Assembly: GCA_028044295.1 (NCBI GenBank)
Contig: JAOFSE010000003.1
Location: 62,001 to 126,000 of the forward strand
DNA: 64,000 nucleotides
Source of the DNA: Sulfurimonas sp.
GTDB lineage: Bacteria > Campylobacterota > Campylobacteria > Campylobacterales > Sulfurimonadaceae
Direction: 5' to 3'
Under the pieces are notes generated by a model. The model did no database searches and was not told the DNA's origin. It saw only the letters and a program-made list of their open reading frames with translations. A program made the position numbers and the translations under genes. Every line of letters begins with the position of its first letter. Position 1 is the stretch's first letter. Of the stretch, positions 63,044 through 64,000 are shown in pieces.

Positions 63044-64000
63044 TTACTTTTTATATTTATAGCTTAACTGTTCACGTGAACGAGTCCAGTCTATATATGA
63101 TTTCTTGGTTACTTCAATACTCTTTGACGAACTTAACTCCGGAAGAATATTTCCATTTTTATCAAGGTATCTGTAACTAATATTGTGCTTACCTTTTTTC
63201 AACTTCATAGGTAGTACATGTACAGTATCTGGAAGATTGTTCCAGTACCTAACATCAGCATGTGGGTTTGCATTCATAGCTATTATACTAGCAACACCAC
63301 CTAAAACTGCTAAACCTGCAGCAGCACCTTGCACATTACCAACACTCGAAGCATTAAATAGTGGGGCAGCTACCATTGCGATAGTTGATGCCTTAGATAG
63401 TGTAGAACCTATGGACTCCGAAGTTGACCTAAACTCTGCCTTACCTTTTAGTATCTTATCAAAGACACGTCCACCACGTGAAGTTGCTTGCCAAAAGATA
63501 TCTTCCATTGTATACATCCGTTTAAATTCTCCACCATCTACTGAAACCTCAGCTTTAACATCTGTAAACTTTTTTCCTCTACGATATTTTAATTGCCAAT
63601 GACCTTTACCATCTGCAACTTTTCTTGGTGATTTCCCCGTATCTGCGATAAAAAGAAAATTTGTATCTAAAGAATCTTTAAAATCAGGACGAAGAATATT
63701 TAGCGCATACATTGCATCTTCATAAAGACTCATGTCATTGTTTAACCTAGATGTGAAAGCTTGCATATAAACTACTAAAGCAAAATCACATCTATTTTGT
63801 TCCTCTTCTGCAAAAGCATCTTGAAGAGAAGCTGTTTTAAATACAGCTCTTGCATTTTCAAGATCACCTTCTCTAAGATATAAAAGACCTCTATAGTAAA
63901 ACGCCATTACACGTTCATACGACTCACCCTTAAAATCTTTTCTACCCTCTTCGTGCCATAAACTTCTTGCAGCTGTTGCACCATCTGTATCAGCGTAGTA
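63044..64000 (-). CDS. COG3014-like TPR lipoprotein, 5' end outside the window
   Basis: The frame stays open to base 64000: 31 codons with no stop lie before the first visible ATG (63907), and they continue the family-like ESYERVMAFYYRGLLYLREGD stretch only when read through. The visible 318 residues have TPR-like helices (about 1-100), then an alanine/glycine-rich segment (about 200-245, AAGLAVLGGVASIIA) and a beta-rich C-terminus. COG3014 proteins precede YcfL and LpoB in gammaproteobacteria. The N-terminal signal peptide should lie beyond the right edge. Confidence 0.7.
   Translation of the reverse strand, partial: YYADTDGATAARSLWHEEGRKDFKGESYERVMAFYYRGLLYLREGDLENARAVFKTASLQDAFAEEEQNRCDFALVVYMQAFTSRLNNDMSLYEDAMYALNILRPDFKDSLDTNFLFIADTGKSPRKVADGKGHWQLKYRRGKKFTDVKAEVSVDGGEFKRMYTMEDIFWQATSRGGRVFDKILKGKAEFRSTSESIGSTLSKASTIAMVAAPLFNASSVGNVQGAAAGLAVLGGVASIIAMNANPHADVRYWNNLPDTVHVLPMKLKKGKHNISYRYLDKNGNILPELSSSKSIEVTKKSYIDWTRSREQLSYKYKK

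Larger units (their letters stand above)
4061..63222. repeat. Dispersed palindrome TACATGTA, about 27 copies
   Basis: First bases of the copies found by eye: 4061, 7961, 12511, 14744, 14903, 20468, 22696, 23444, 25292, 26269, 26368, 29082, 29946, 30898, 35296, 36592, 36784, 38708, 39435, 39480, 51499, 52411, 54518, 54812, 54958, 57986, 63215. Eight carry the longer CTACATGTAG or its near form CTACATGTAA. All but 12511 lie inside genes. In frame, 19 read as a hydrophobic residue then His-Val, 6 as Thr-Cys and 1 as Tyr-Met-Tyr. None was found between 39488 and 51498. Confidence 0.75.

Noticed and set aside
63183..63602. 139-codon plus-strand frame inside the COG3014-like gene
   Set aside because: It is antisense to a gene with clear family features and codon use; no promoter or ribosome site is seen.
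1..64000. CRISPR arrays, transposons, prophage and tRNA genes
   Set aside because: No regularly spaced repeats, transposase or integrase genes, or cloverleaf-length intergenic sequence were found.

Overview
The window is a gene-dense, AT-rich chromosomal segment (roughly one third G+C by eye) with about 64 protein genes. I see no tRNA, rRNA, insertion sequence, prophage or CRISPR array. No stretch over 300 bases lacks a gene; the longest non-coding gaps are 12451-12638 and 60894-61057. The gene content points to the phylum Campylobacterota, most likely a free-living Sulfurimonas-like sulfur oxidiser. The reasons are paired DUF2393 proteins, a di-heme PetC in a petABC operon, large single-barrel porins, a campylobacter-type QueE, and a block at 29-41 kb whose order (yraN, hom, aminotransferase, two unknown envelope genes, rlmB, rsmI, rpmE, rsmE, queD, queE, moaA) matches what I recall of Campylobacter jejuni Cj0148c-Cj0161c. 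The genus is an inference.

Layout. 0-8 kb: thioredoxin reductase, lysine and purine synthesis (dapB, purF), a radical SAM protein, and a minus-strand group ilvE, SPFH protein, hisIE and two DUF2393 proteins. 8-12.5 kb: a periplasmic binding protein with a GGDEF-EAL protein, then a porin divergent from glnA. 12.6-17 kb: glnA, a soluble histidine kinase and leuA. 17-28 kb (minus strand): PBP1A, a lone ABC ATPase, bioF, a PAS-GGDEF protein, maf, a membrane protein, alaS, a DUF523 protein, a small acidic protein and an aldehyde dehydrogenase. 28-41 kb: two small plus-strand genes, then the campylobacter-like block for amino acids, rRNA methylation, queuosine precursor and molybdopterin, with moeA divergent. 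41-46.5 kb: second porin, RDD protein, then FNT channel, cyanase and PP2C-kinase, then crcB. 46.5-51 kb: petABC and mnmG. 51-56 kb: Sel1 protein, ribE, recQ, mnmD, luxS. 55.8-60 kb: binding protein, DUF1566 protein, caspase-like lipoprotein and HAD phosphatase. 60-64 kb: rplM-rpsI, then a lipoprotein cluster resembling the COG3014/YcfL/LpoB set of gammaproteobacteria, cut by the window end.

Several starts were moved from the longest possible reading frame, using Shine-Dalgarno and -10 positions: ilvE, bioF, aldehyde dehydrogenase, moeA, petC, petA and the 60 kb binding protein.

The strongest unexplained signal is not a gene. The 8-base palindrome TACATGTA occurs about 27 times by hand count, against about 2-3 expected from base composition. 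It sits in different reading frames of many unrelated genes and is absent from 39.5-51.5 kb, so it looks like a highly iterated palindrome. Other leads are an operon joining an FNT channel, cyanase and a phosphatase-kinase fusion, a caspase/DUF1566/binding-protein envelope operon, the lipoprotein cluster at the end, and a binding-protein/GGDEF-EAL sensory pair resembling NspS-MbaA.
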